Assembly: GCA_024734495.1 (NCBI GenBank) | Contig: JALMQS010000073.1 | Location: 3,112,921 to 3,176,920, forward strand | DNA length: 64,000 bases | Direction: 5' to 3' | Source: Forficula auricularia | Taxonomy: Eukaryota; Arthropoda; Insecta; Dermaptera; Forficulidae | Part shown: positions 55,600-64,000 of the stretch, piece after piece | Layout of the letters: each line of letters starts with the position of its first letter | How positions within the stretch are numbered: position 1 is the stretch's first letter | Position numbers and translations under genes: made by a program | Notes under the pieces: model-generated | The model's input: the letters and a program-made list of their open reading frames with translations, nothing else | Databases searched by the model: none | What the model was told of the DNA's origin: nothing

Positions 55600-56630
55600 C
55601 GAGGGGTGAACCGCGATCTAATATGCTGTACAACTACTTCCACTTCTACTTCCAAATACACCAATACCTCGCTTTGCATCGTTTCGTTTTGCGTTTTTTT
55701 GAAGTTGCGTCGCTGCTTAATTAGTACTAATTTTCACTGTGCGTCGTTAGATTTTCGAGGTTGCGCTGTTTTGGGTTCGGGTCTTTAATTTTTTTTTTTT
55801 GAAATTTTCTTTTTTTTCTAAAAGATGGCACCACTTTTGTTTCTAATTGCGCCATGCCATCAAAATTCGGGGATTCCCTTTCTAACTAAAAATCAACGCA
55901 ATTTTAATACAGTTTTATTTTCACTCTGTTTTGCTAATTTTAGAGTTCAGTTTCAATTATGTAGTGTGTTGTGATTTTTGTAACGTTTCAATTAGTGTGT
56001 TGTGCTTTTTTTAAAAGAGAATAATAAATTTTTATAAATTTTTACGGGTTGTTTCTGGTTACAAAAAAGGTAAATATTTTTCCAATTTATTTATTGGCAG
56101 AGTTATATTATTTCAGCAAACATTGGACCAATTTTTTGTGAAAGAAAGCCGACTTACGACAACAGTGGCCACTATGGACTCATCAGACAGTGATTAATTT
56201 TAATTTTGTTTTTCATAAATTAATTGAATAGTTTATTTTGTTTTAATTGAATACGTTTTTTGTATGTATGTAAACAAATTTTATATTATTTTTGTTTTTA
56301 AATGTTTACTTTGTTCACTTTTCTTTTTAAAAAGTAGTATTTTCGTAGCCCTGGAACCTATTTTCGATCTATACATGGTTTGCTATAGAAAATCTTAATT
56401 CACTTTGCGTCGTGTTTTTTTTGGAAAGTAACTCCGACGCAAAGTGAGGTATTGGTGTATTTCCAAGTACTTCCAAATATTTCCAAGTACTTCCAAATAG
56501 TTCCGAGTACTTCCAAATATTTCCAAGCACTTACAAATATTTCCAAGTAGGTATTCCCAAATATTTCCAAGTACTTCCAAAATACTTTCAAAGAGGTGTA
56601 CACCTACTTCTAATAGCGGATCACCCCTCG
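55600..56630. mobile_element. 1.03-kb hAT-like element, GAGGGGTGAACC family, nested in R2
   Basis: Termini CGAGGGGTGAACCGCGAT (55600) and GCGGATCACCCCTCG (to 56630) match the 150-bp MITEs. On the left it interrupts R2 at 'ctgatgtggc'; the R2 sequence resumes at 'gcatccaaatgcctttacc' on the right. An imperfect 8-bp duplication is visible (GATGTGGC / TATATGGG). The interior is unrelated to the small copies. It includes a spliced-looking 27-codon exon (56117-56197) and a minisatellite of 'ttccaagtacttccaaata' units (56455-56590). No transposase. Confidence 0.7.
56117..56197 (+). other. Exon-like 27-codon segment after a splice acceptor
   Basis: TTTCAG (56111-56116) is followed by QTLDQFFVKESRLT and an acidic end SSDSD, then TAA. 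A donor-like AAG/GTAAAT at 56069/56070 would give an intron of only 47 bases and join VTKK to QTLDQFF. Such a basic-TLDxFF-acidic tail recalls PCNA-binding tails of some DDE transposases; this is inference from memory. Confidence 0.3.
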
Positions 56631-56794
56631 TATATGGGCATCCAAATGCCTTTACCATACACCTGCCCCATCTCTTATATTTTATATGTAAAGGCCGGTT
56701 CACACGAGGCTTTTTATGCTACTTACTCCTTACTTGTTTGCTCTACTTGGAATTTGAAGCTAGTTCAGTCAGGATTATAATTAATTATATGTGA

Positions 56795-57085
56795 TTCCAA
56801 ATTATAGAAATTTTAGTATATTTGGGATCAGACGTTCCTAGAGAATTGAAAAAATATATTTTATTTGAAATAAAAATTATTAGCGAAAAACGAAAAAATT
56901 GCAAGGCTGTGAAATTTCTGATTTTCACAAAAAATTTGAAATATCCAAATTATAGAAATTTTAGTATATTTGGGATCAGACTGTCCTAGAGAATTGAAAA
57001 AATATATTTTATTTGAAATATGTCGAAAAAAATATATTAGCGAAAAACGAAAAAATTGCAAGGCAGTGAAATTTCTGATTTTGAG
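56795..57085 (+). repeat. Tandem duplication of ~145 bp
   Basis: 'Aaattatagaaattttagta', 'tcctagagaattgaaaaaat' and 'gcgaaaaacgaaaaaattgc' occur twice with very few differences. Confidence 0.8.
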
Positions 57086-57455
57086 CTCGAATATTATATA
57101 ATTTATGAACCCTTCCAAAAATGGTAAAGTTACACAAAGGGGGGGGGGGCATTACCTCTCATTTTCGGATTTTTTTAAGAAAATAAAGTTTTACTTTTAA
57201 AGAAATTTTAATTTATTCTAATATATTATATACAGAGCTCGAATATAATATTTATGGTATTTTTATATCTCTCCTAAAAATTAAATTTATGAACCCTTCC
57301 AAAAATGGTAATGTGACACAAAAGGGGGACCATTACTTCTCATTTTTGGATTTTTTAAGAAAAAAATCTTCCCTTTTAAAGAAATTTTAACTTATTCTAA
57401 TATTATATTATATAGAGAGCTCGAATATAATATTTATTTTTATATCTCTCCTAAA
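57085..57455 (+). repeat. Tandem duplication of ~140-170 bp
   Basis: 'Atgaacccttccaaaaatgg' at 57105 and 57290, and 'gagctcgaatataatattta' at 57235 and 57418. Non-coding. Confidence 0.75.
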
Positions 57456-57458
57456 CGA

Positions 57459-57552
57459 AATGGATGCAACATGGGGGGGGGATAAGGAATAAATAGAGAG
57501 GGCATTACTAATTCATTGAACAGGGTCAAACGGTCATCCAATAATGAAATTT
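57459..57552 (+). repeat. 97-bp direct repeat, right copy
   Basis: See 55449-55545; an R2 copy follows here, as on the left. Confidence 0.75.
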
Positions 57553-57559
57553 TTCATTA

Positions 57560-58165
57560 TGTGTCAAAATGTCTGTTAGTCTGCGTTACCAAACTTTGTG
57601 GACGAGCTAGCTCAAAAACTAGTGTGAATATCAAAACCAAATTTCACACGTAGTTTTGGTGGATTAAGATTAAGTGCTGATTAGATTTTGGTGCATATCG
57701 ACCAAAAATTAAGAGTGGCAGGGGGGTTAAAATTTAAAATTATAATATTTTCAAACTAAAAAAATAAGAAAAATGAAATATACTATAAAATGAACTAATG
57801 AACTAATATAAATAGTATAAATATTTTTTTCTGGGGCCAAATTAGGGGGTGGGGGTCAAAAAATAAAAATCTAGGCCATTTGAGCAAACTCAACCAAATT
57901 TTGTATACATATCAGTGGGCTCCCAGAACACTAAAAATGCAAAAACAAACCGCCAAAAATGGGGGGCTGGTCAAAAAATGAAAATCTAGGCCCTTGGGCC
58001 AAAGTCAACCAGAAGTGTATGGTCCCATCAGAAGGTGTCAATTTATTTTTCTTTTATCAAATTAGTTTAAGCCGTGTTTTTAAATATTTCGAAAAAACGA
58101 AGCAAAAACAATTTTTTCATGCACGATTACACTACTTGACCATACTCTCTATGGCAAATTAAAAA
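57560..58165. repeat. Rearranged R2: minus copy joined to a plus 3' end
   Basis: 57560-~58030 is R2 in minus orientation ('gacgagctagctcaaaaac' first). 58050-58165 is the R2 3' part in plus orientation ('catgcacgattacactac'). An inversion or two insertions. Confidence 0.6.
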
Positions 58166-58223
58166 TATATTCTTTGAAAGGAGAGAGCCTATATATTAAA
58201 ATAAAAGAAGTTGAAAAGCCTAC

Positions 58224-58322
58224 CTTGGTCCAGAATTGACTGATGAGTAGATTGAGAATACGAGGTTTAACTAGTTGGTTTGTCCAAGCACTAGAGAATA
58301 CTCGAAACGAACTCGAACAATT
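58224..58322 (-). CDS. Internal exon of an unrecognised minus-strand gene (exon B)
   Basis: On the minus strand an acceptor ATTTCAG precedes AATTGTTCG (first base 58322). A donor AAG/GTAGGC ends the exon at 58224. The 99 bases are open in one frame only (NCSSSFRVFSSAWTNQLVKP, then RILNLLISQFWTK), with both boundaries in phase 0. It joins in phase with the open frame of exon A at 58391-58520. Composition is balanced, unlike the surrounding repeats. The next exon, towards lower coordinates, would lie beyond R2. Function not recognised. Confidence 0.5.
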
Positions 58323-58390
58323 CTGAAATGATAAAATTCAATATAAATATATAATTATTAATATTAATTGGGGATAGAGAAATAACTTAC

Positions 58391-58520
58391 TTGTTTAGCG
58401 CTGTGATGTTTACCATGAGGCAGAACGCGGCCAACTGAGTGCGCGTCTCTGGGCAAATGTCCCGTTAGTGATAAGTGATAAGCCGCTCGGCCGAATTATC
58501 TATTTCTTTGAATCCTTTTT
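58391..58520 (-). CDS. Exon A of the same minus-strand gene
   Basis: Acceptor TTTATTTTCAG (minus strand) before 58520 and donor CAA/GTAAGT after 58391. The 68-bp intron to exon B is typical in size for insects. The frame continuous with exon B is open for the last 35 codons (SLTGHLPRDAHSV, then GRVLPHGKHHSAKQ) but has a TAA 23 bases into the exon. It contains no ATG. Coding must therefore start elsewhere, the exon may be partly 5' UTR, or the transcript may be non-coding or decayed. In another frame LAAFCLMVNITALN is readable. No family recognised. Confidence 0.4.
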
Positions 58521-58670
58521 CTGAAAATAAAAAAAATATCAGTATTATTTTTAATTATTTATCGGCACATGAAATAAAACAATCATTACATACTCATTTT
58601 TTTTTAATTATTTAATTATAACATAAATATAGCATTTTTTTAGATTCAATCGCATTGACATTATTTAATA

Positions 58671-58859
58671 ATAAATTAAGTATATTAGCAAGTATTTGGA
58701 CAAGAAAGTAGAAAAAAATGATGTAACTTATATATAGGTATTATGTAATTTTTCTTCCTTGTGAAGCCTAAATATAATTGGCGAAACGTTGCGCAAATCG
58801 ATGAAAATTTTTGATTTTCTACTTTCCTGTACAAATACCTGCTAATATACTTAATTTAT
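58671..58859. repeat. Small fold-back (ataaattaagtatattagca / inverse)
   Basis: Arms of ~45 bp (to 'caagaaagtagaaaa' and its inverse) around a loop containing 'ggcgaaacgttgcg'. Confidence 0.7.
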
Positions 58860-59129
58860 AGCATTTTTATTATTATTATTATTATTATTTTTTACAAAGT
58901 AAATATTTTTTTATTTTATTTATTTATTTTATTTTTTATAATTTTTATTTGCTAGGCTAATTGTTTACTCGATGGGTAGCTTTTAAATTTATCAAAAAAA
59001 AAATTCAATTTGTTTGCAAAGTGGAAAATGAAGAGTTTTATAAAGCCTGGTCTGGTAGATTTCAAAAGGAATGTGTTTTCAAAAAGAACTAAGAAATTCG
59101 AAACTTAAGCTTGATAAAGGCTAGAAGGG

Positions 59130-59445
59130 GTACAGCAAGCTTTTGGCTGAAATCGGAACACCGTAAGTGGACATTTACATGAAAGATTTTTCGTTTTTTT
59201 TTATTTTCTCAAAAACGGCAGTAACAATTTTTTTTAATTGGTGTAGGTATACTTATCAGTGTCATGGGTTATTAGTCCTGTATAGATTTTAATCCGATTT
59301 AAATAAAGGAACGGGGTGTAAATTAGGAGTGTCGTAAAATAAATATTTTAATCATCCATATACCGTCTTTTGTAAGTCACAGAGTCTTGAAATTTGAAAC
59401 TTAAGCTATTTAGAGGCAAAAAGTTACCGAGCATCACTCGGTGCT
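59130..59445 (+). repeat. Interspersed repeat ending in an R1-type hairpin
   Basis: Related, inverted, to 17172-17560. Ends CCGAGCATCACTCGG (perfect 5-bp stem) followed by TGCTCCAGGC, the R1-type end. Confidence 0.5.
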
Positions 59446-59499
59446 CCAGGCATTAATAGTAAACACAATACTAATAACTCGTTATGTTTCAATTTTTCA

Positions 59500-59622
59500 C
59501 TACAAAAAATGTCTATAGTGGGTCTAAATCTAAAATGGGAATATATAATTTTATATGCGGCTCGCGGAGTTATGATGCATATCCAAAGTGGACCGCAAGT
59601 TCATTTGAGTTGCCCACTCCTG
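59500..59622 (-). repeat. Possible hAT terminal remnant (CAGGAGTGGGCAACTC)
   Basis: On the minus strand CAGGAGTGGGCAACTCAAAT starts at 59622 and runs into 'cgcgagccgcatataaaa', resembling termini of Charlie/SPIN-like hAT elements. No partner end found. The 88-codon frame across this region is not supported. Confidence 0.35.
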
Positions 59623-60445
59623 TTGTAGAAGATAATGAATGTCTTGATACTACCAAGATGGCCGCCGAACAGTGGAGCCTGAGAAGTTACCACCAAGGTC
59701 ATCCGCCTATTGTATTTCCAAATTCACTGATAAAAACCCAAAATATATAAATTTAAACAATTTAATCATCATAATTGAAACGTTAGGGATGAGGTGATCC
59801 TCATCATTCTAATCATCTAGCAATTGTTCTCTTCTCTTGTGTTTTCCTGTTCAATCTTGAAAATATACAAAGAAATAAAGAATAAAAACGTTTTTTTTTA
59901 ACTTTCTTTGAATGGAAATTATTTGTCCTTTCGTTAATCTTCTAATGGGAATCTTTTACTTTAAAATTATACGCCATTCCCAACTGAATGCTATTATTTT
60001 TCTCTGATGTTTTGGGAAATGAGTAGATATAGTTAATTTTATGAATATCTGCTTTTATTCGTGGACAGAAGTTTTTCAATACAAAAAGAGAGGAGTGTTT
60101 TAGGAGTCAGAAAAAAAGAAAAGAAATGCCAAGCCTCTCTAGAGACAAAATAACTTTCGCCGTAAATTTTTCAACCCTCGACGCGTTTTCACTAAAAAAG
60201 CTAAGATGTTTATCTAAATCTTATTCCGAAGTGGTTATCAACAATAATAAAAGGAATCATCTTGTCATTAATAAAAAGTCTACATTGGACATTTAAGAAT
60301 CTCACTATTAAAATGTGAACTTGTATCAAAAAAAGTAATTGAAGTTTTTAAGAGTTAAAAAAGAGATTAGCAGTTCCTTGCTTTTTAGGGTTCCGTTTAA
60401 AAAGTAAAATGGGATCCTGTTTCTCTTGCTATACTATCTGTTATT

Positions 60446-60740
60446 TAAAGCAATTTGAGCCGCGAAAGTTAAATAATGTAATCAATAATTTCTTATGTTA
60501 ATTCTACATATTTAGAAAATTATTTTATTATTTTTTGAAAAGGAAAAATAAATTGAGAATCCGACGGGATTCGAACCTTTACACGAAGAGTGCCTTGCCA
60601 ACTAGACACGGATGATTCCACCAAAAAAAGTTCTTTAAATTGAATGTTTTTTTCCTTTTCAAGGCTTTTTCTAAATATGTAGAATTAACATATGAAATTA
60701 TTGATTACATTATTTAACTTTCGCGGCTTAAATTGCTTTA
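60446..60740. mobile_element. 295-bp MITE with 74-bp inverted termini
   Basis: The left terminus 60446-60519 (TAAAGCAATTTGAGCCGCGA...) and right terminus ~60667-60740 are inverse copies differing at very few positions. The likely target duplication is TA. The interior carries a tRNA-like sequence on the minus strand (next entry). No transposase. Confidence 0.88.
60553..60622 (-). ncRNA. tRNA-like sequence inside the MITE
   Basis: On the minus strand the 5' GGAATCA and 3' GGATTCT can pair at six of seven positions. TGTCTAGTTGG resembles box A and GGTTCGAATCC is a perfect box B. The anticodon and T stems are poor, so this is a tRNA-derived pseudogene or Pol III promoter rather than a working tRNA. 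Confidence 0.5.
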
Positions 60741-60874
60741 TAGAAAAAATTAAAAGTAAGGGAGGAGCTGGAATATTTAATTGTTTAATTAATGATTCAA
60801 GGCCTACGCTGCGAAAAATGAACGAGGAGAGGATTAAAAAAGAAATTCCATAATTCATATTAGTTTGGGTTCAG

Positions 60875-60969
60875 GGATGAGTAGCTTAGTGGATATAGGA
60901 GCTAAAGCTCTTATGACAAAGCATTGCAGTACACATGCAAAGATCCCGGGTTCGAGCCCCGGCTGATCC
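60875..60969 (+). tRNA. tRNA-like gene, copy 1 (long form, 95 nt)
   Basis: Box A TAGCTTAGTGG and box B GGTTCGAGCC are present, with a T-stem CCGGG/CCCGG and seven-base loop. A 5-bp stem TTGCA/TGCAA has loop GTACACA. About 21 extra bases lie between D arm and anticodon stem. The acceptor stem has one mismatch (GGATGAG / CTGATCC). A TTTT terminator follows directly. The odd insertion makes a functional tRNA doubtful. Confidence 0.5.
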
Positions 60970-61235
60970 TTTTGTCTATAATAAAAATAATCTTTTCTTC
61001 GTTCCCTAAATTTAAATTTGTTATTAATTGTCTTTACACGGCCTCGTTGTGGTCGCGCCCCGGGTGAAGAGAAAATTATTTTCGATCTTTGGGGTCTGTG
61101 ATCGATTGGGAGGCGCTGGAATATTTAATTGTTTAATTAATGAATCAAGGCCTACGCTGCGAAAAATGAACGAGGAGAGGATTAAAAAAGAAATTCCATA
61201 ATTCATATAGACAATGGGTATTAGTTTGGGTTCAG

Positions 61236-61330
61236 GGATCAGTAGCTTAGTGGATATAGGAGCTAAAGCTCTTATCACAAACCATTGCAGTACACATGCA
61301 AAGATCCCGGGTTCGAGCCCCGGCTGATCC
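61236..61330 (+). tRNA. tRNA-like gene, copy 2 (perfect acceptor stem)
   Basis: As copy 1 but with acceptor GGATCAG/CTGATCC, a perfect 7-bp pairing. It has D-arm GCTT/GAGC, T-arm CCGGG/CCCGG, and a TTTT terminator at 61331. The loop GTACACA would give anticodon ACA if read normally. Alternatively the middle segment contains an intron of ~20 bases. It could be a tRNA, a tRNA pseudogene or a SINE head. Confidence 0.55.
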
Positions 61331-61380
61331 TTTTGTCTATAATAAAAATAATCTTTTCTCCGTTCCCTAAATTTTAATTT

Positions 61381-63600
61381 ATTAAAACTAACATTTAAAA
61401 GTTAATTTGTCTATCTGTCTTTATGTTTGTTTATATGTCAGAATATTATTGTAGCTTGTAAATAAAAATTTGAAATTTATAAATGAAGGGTACAGTGGAT
61501 AAAGACGCATTGTCAACTAAAACAATTTTTTATTGTTGAAATTGCGCCCTCTTCCTCAGTATAGAAAAACTTTTCCCGTCATTTTAAGCTTGATATAACG
61601 CCTTTATTGCAAAAATGAAACTTCAGATTAATAATTTTTCTTCCAGATGGCATGAGAATTACATTTTTGACATAAAATTGACATTGTGCGTTTCTCCCCT
61701 GTACTCTTCAAATTATATTTATTAATGTTGCCATAAATAAAAAATCGAATTAAATTTTTAATAGAGAAACTATTTTGGGGAGGGTCGAATATTATGTGAG
61801 CTGTTAAATCTTCGACGGGCATCTCCACTAGCCAGGAGGCTACGCCCCATGGACTCCCACCCCCGCGCCCCAAAGTCCTGGATCTTTTTTTTTCTGATTT
61901 TTCTGCATTTTTTTTCTTTTGCGAAACGCAGGGGGTACATTCTTATGTACATAAACATCAACTTTATTTTCATAAATCATACTTCTTTGAATTTTTCTGG
62001 TTGAAGGTTCCTGAAAGAGGATTTTATTTTTTCTTTAAGTCTCCTTAGATCGCTCAATTTTTCGGAGTTTTTTTTTTAATTTTCCTTTCTTCTTTATAAC
62101 TCTCTTATTCATATTCTTTTAATTATTTTTTTAACTTCTAACTTTGATGAGAGATAGATTAATAATTTGAAAATATTTTCTTTTAATTAGTCCCTCCGTT
62201 TTTCTATTTTCCGACTGTTTAGATTTAAAATTGAAAGTGGCATTCCGAGAGTTCGAAGATGCGGGATCATCCCAAGGGACTAGTCGTCTTCTTACTCGGG
62301 GTCACCAATGGGGTTCTTTTCCTGAATTTGTTTTAGTTTTGACATTGTTTTCGGATTTGGAAGTTAAAAATTTTTCCAGTCGCTTGTGGATTCCTCATCT
62401 TCTTGGTGTTTAGATAATCTGGAATGTTTTTCTTTAATTAACCATTTCGTTTATTTATTTTTCAACTATCCTTTATTGTTTTTAGCTCATTAATATTACT
62501 TGAGTATATACAAGTACTACTCGATTAGGCAAGTCTAATTAAAGAAAAACATTTTAGATTATAAATACACCAACAGCTTGTTTACAAATTGTTTCTAATT
62601 TGTCTTTCATAAACAACTCTGATAAATTTCGATTTGATCTATACTGTTATTTTCTATTCAATCAATAAACAAATAATAGATCCAAAAATCAATCCAATTT
62701 ATCTACGACAAAACTAACTACAGAACTTGTACTATTATACGTCTCTACAAAAATAAAAATTAGTCAGATTTCATAATTTTTGTTAGTAGCCACGGGGGGG
62801 GGGGGGGAAAGAACATTTTTCTTTGTCGGTCGACCCTCCCTCCATGAAAATTTTCTGGCTACGCCACTGAAACTAACATATTATTGTAATATTTATTCCA
62901 TAAAGTGAAACTCACTGAAGTTTCCCCATGTTTTTGTAAATAAATATATGCCTAAGTATAGGTATATATATATATATATTACTAACTGTGAAGCCCGCCT
63001 TTGCCATGGTAACATTGTTCATTTATACTCTATATTATACAGAAAATTTTTTTAAGCTCAACAGTGAAATGTTCATCTCAATCGGATGGGTACTTTTAAA
63101 GTTATTCCGTCAAAAATAAACAAAGGTTTCTTCTCTAACATTAGTATAGAATTTAATCTTTTATTTTTTTTAAGTTTTATTGTCGCCATAAAAATTCCTT
63201 TCTAAATAGAAATGAATGAATAAGTAAGCCATAAATAATAAATTAACATAGTGACCTGGAGAAGAGACAAATTACATACTGTTTATAAATATTTCGAGAG
63301 AATTAACAAATTGCAAGAAAAGTATCGAAATAAAAACAAATCAAAGTCTTTCAACAAGGTGATTTTATGTTCAAGTTGTATTATCTGCTAAACGGTCGCT
63401 CTAATCAAAAAAACATAAATAAGCATTTTTGTAGAGAATTTTATATTCTATAAATTTTGTTTGAACAATTTTTATCTGTCAGCAAGAGATATTTGCATAA
63501 AAAGAATTTGTTAATTTTTCACATTATGAAATTTTTGCGATGCTCGACTTCGGCAGGCATTTACTAGGAAGATTAATTTTTTAGAAACTATAGTTTGACC
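61381..63600. other. AT-rich DNA, mostly without recognised features
   Basis: Apart from the hAT-like fragment at 62786-62869 and a short (TA)n at 62970 I see no repeat or RNA. A GC-richer stretch at 62230-62400 has a chance-like 60-codon frame without family resemblance. Confidence 0.4.
62786..62869 (-). repeat. hAT-like remnant (CAGTGGCGTAGCCAG)
   Basis: On the minus strand it begins CAGTGGCGTAGCCAGAAAAT and ends after a C run with GTGGCTAC, a truncated second terminus. Related to 3769-3850. Confidence 0.55.
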
Positions 63601-63626
63601 TTATTTTTTAATTTTCATTGATAAAG

Positions 63627-63715
63627 GCCTGAGTTGGTCGGGTCTGTAGAGCTTGCTTTATAATCATGATGAAGATGATGAAGGGGGATTCCCGAGTTCA
63701 AGTCCCGCTTACGGC
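63627..63715 (+). ncRNA. tRNA-like sequence
   Basis: 'Gtcgggtctgtagagcttgc' resembles a D arm with box A, and GAGTTCAAGTCCC a box B. The ends GCC...GGC pair for only three bases. About 12 extra 'gatgaagat' bases lie in the variable region. Likely a tRNA-derived relic. Confidence 0.35.
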
Positions 63716-64000
63716 AAACATTTGACCTGCTAAAACCCGGTTCCAACAATAATGCTACTAACAGGCATCGGATTCATACTCTTCTTTTTATATAGCTTCA
63801 CCATTCTTTTTTTATTGTTAAATACATATCGAGCGAAAGAGAATAAATGAATGTGGATGTTGAAGTGAGTGGTTGTGTGCAAGAAAGCTTGCTTGATGAA
63901 CTGCTTGTAAAATTGGAAGCCGCATATTGACTTTTTTCCAAAAGATGAATGAATATTCCATTTCGCCAAGTCATCTCGAGATTTAATTGAATTGCACTGA

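Larger units (their letters stand above)
60761..61380 (+). repeat. Tandem duplication (period ~348-361 bp) carrying tRNA-like genes
   Basis: 'Gctggaatatttaattgttt' at 60767 and 61115, 'gcctacgctgcgaaaaatga' and 'ggattaaaaaagaaattcc' recur with few differences. The second unit has a 13-base insertion before the tRNA-like part. Confidence 0.88.

Noticed and set aside
55379..55633. 84-codon minus-strand frame near the 97-bp repeat
   Set aside because: It runs across the junction between the direct repeat, R2 and the hAT-like element, so it cannot be one ancestral coding sequence.
56395..56703. Minus-strand frames with repeated EVLGNIWKYLEI-like motifs
   Set aside because: Readings of the 17-20-bp 'ttccaagtacttccaaata' minisatellite, open in more than one frame.
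59484..59750. 88-codon frame
   Set aside because: Overlaps a likely hAT terminus on the other strand; no recognisable domain.
1..64000. Ribosomal RNA genes, telomeric TTAGG arrays, bacterial or organelle insertions
   Set aside because: Looked for by eye and not seen; a proper search would be needed to exclude short pieces.

Overview
The window is nuclear DNA from an animal, most likely an arthropod and probably an insect. The evidence is short introns with GT/AG borders, Pol III box A/box B signals, a tRNA-derived SINE, an LTR element with a tRNA-Trp primer site, non-LTR reverse-transcriptase remnants, and dozens of MITEs (hAT-type with 8-bp target duplications, Helitron-like ends). It is strongly AT-rich and gene-poor. 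There is nothing bacterial in it: no operons, ribosome binding sites or CRISPR array. I could not name the species.

Layout. 0.2-1.3 kb: the coding exon of an LRR-like protein. 1.4-7.5 kb: stacked Helitron-like (R1), R2 and hAT repeats plus a palindrome. 7.5-13 kb: AT-rich DNA without a recognised gene. 13-17.2 kb: two tandem and one nearly complete R1 element. 18.0-19.3 kb: a fold-back element carrying a complete terminal-repeat retrotransposon in miniature (TRIM). 19.7-28.7 kb: hAT MITEs, a solo LTR of the TRIM family and a 1.15-kb hAT-like fold-back. 29.4-34.5 kb: direct and inverted copies of a ~0.68-kb repeat, with a 3' LINE fragment inside one unit. 35-38.2 kb: R2, a SINE and two fold-backs. 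38.8-39.7 kb: remnant of a gene with a Mutator-type zinc domain. 41.5-45.5 kb: R1 copies carrying internal ~260-bp arrays in opposite orientations. 45.6-46.6 kb: the second LRR-like exon. 47-55.2 kb: R1, a reverse-transcriptase fragment, a 1.74-kb inverted repeat, a second SINE and a 54-bp Helitron-like element. 55.4-58.2 kb: a 1-kb hAT-like element nested in R2 plus tandem duplications. 58.2-58.5 kb: two exons of a minus-strand gene. 60.4-61.4 kb: a MITE and a tandem duplication carrying tRNA-like genes.

The host genes with best support are the two LRR-like paralogues. They lie 44 kb apart in the same orientation, each with its start codon the same short distance after a 3' splice site. The minus-strand exon pair near 58.4 kb is a second candidate. 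Most of the rest is a record of transposition. Intact target duplications and empty sites inside other repeats allow the order of several insertions to be read directly.
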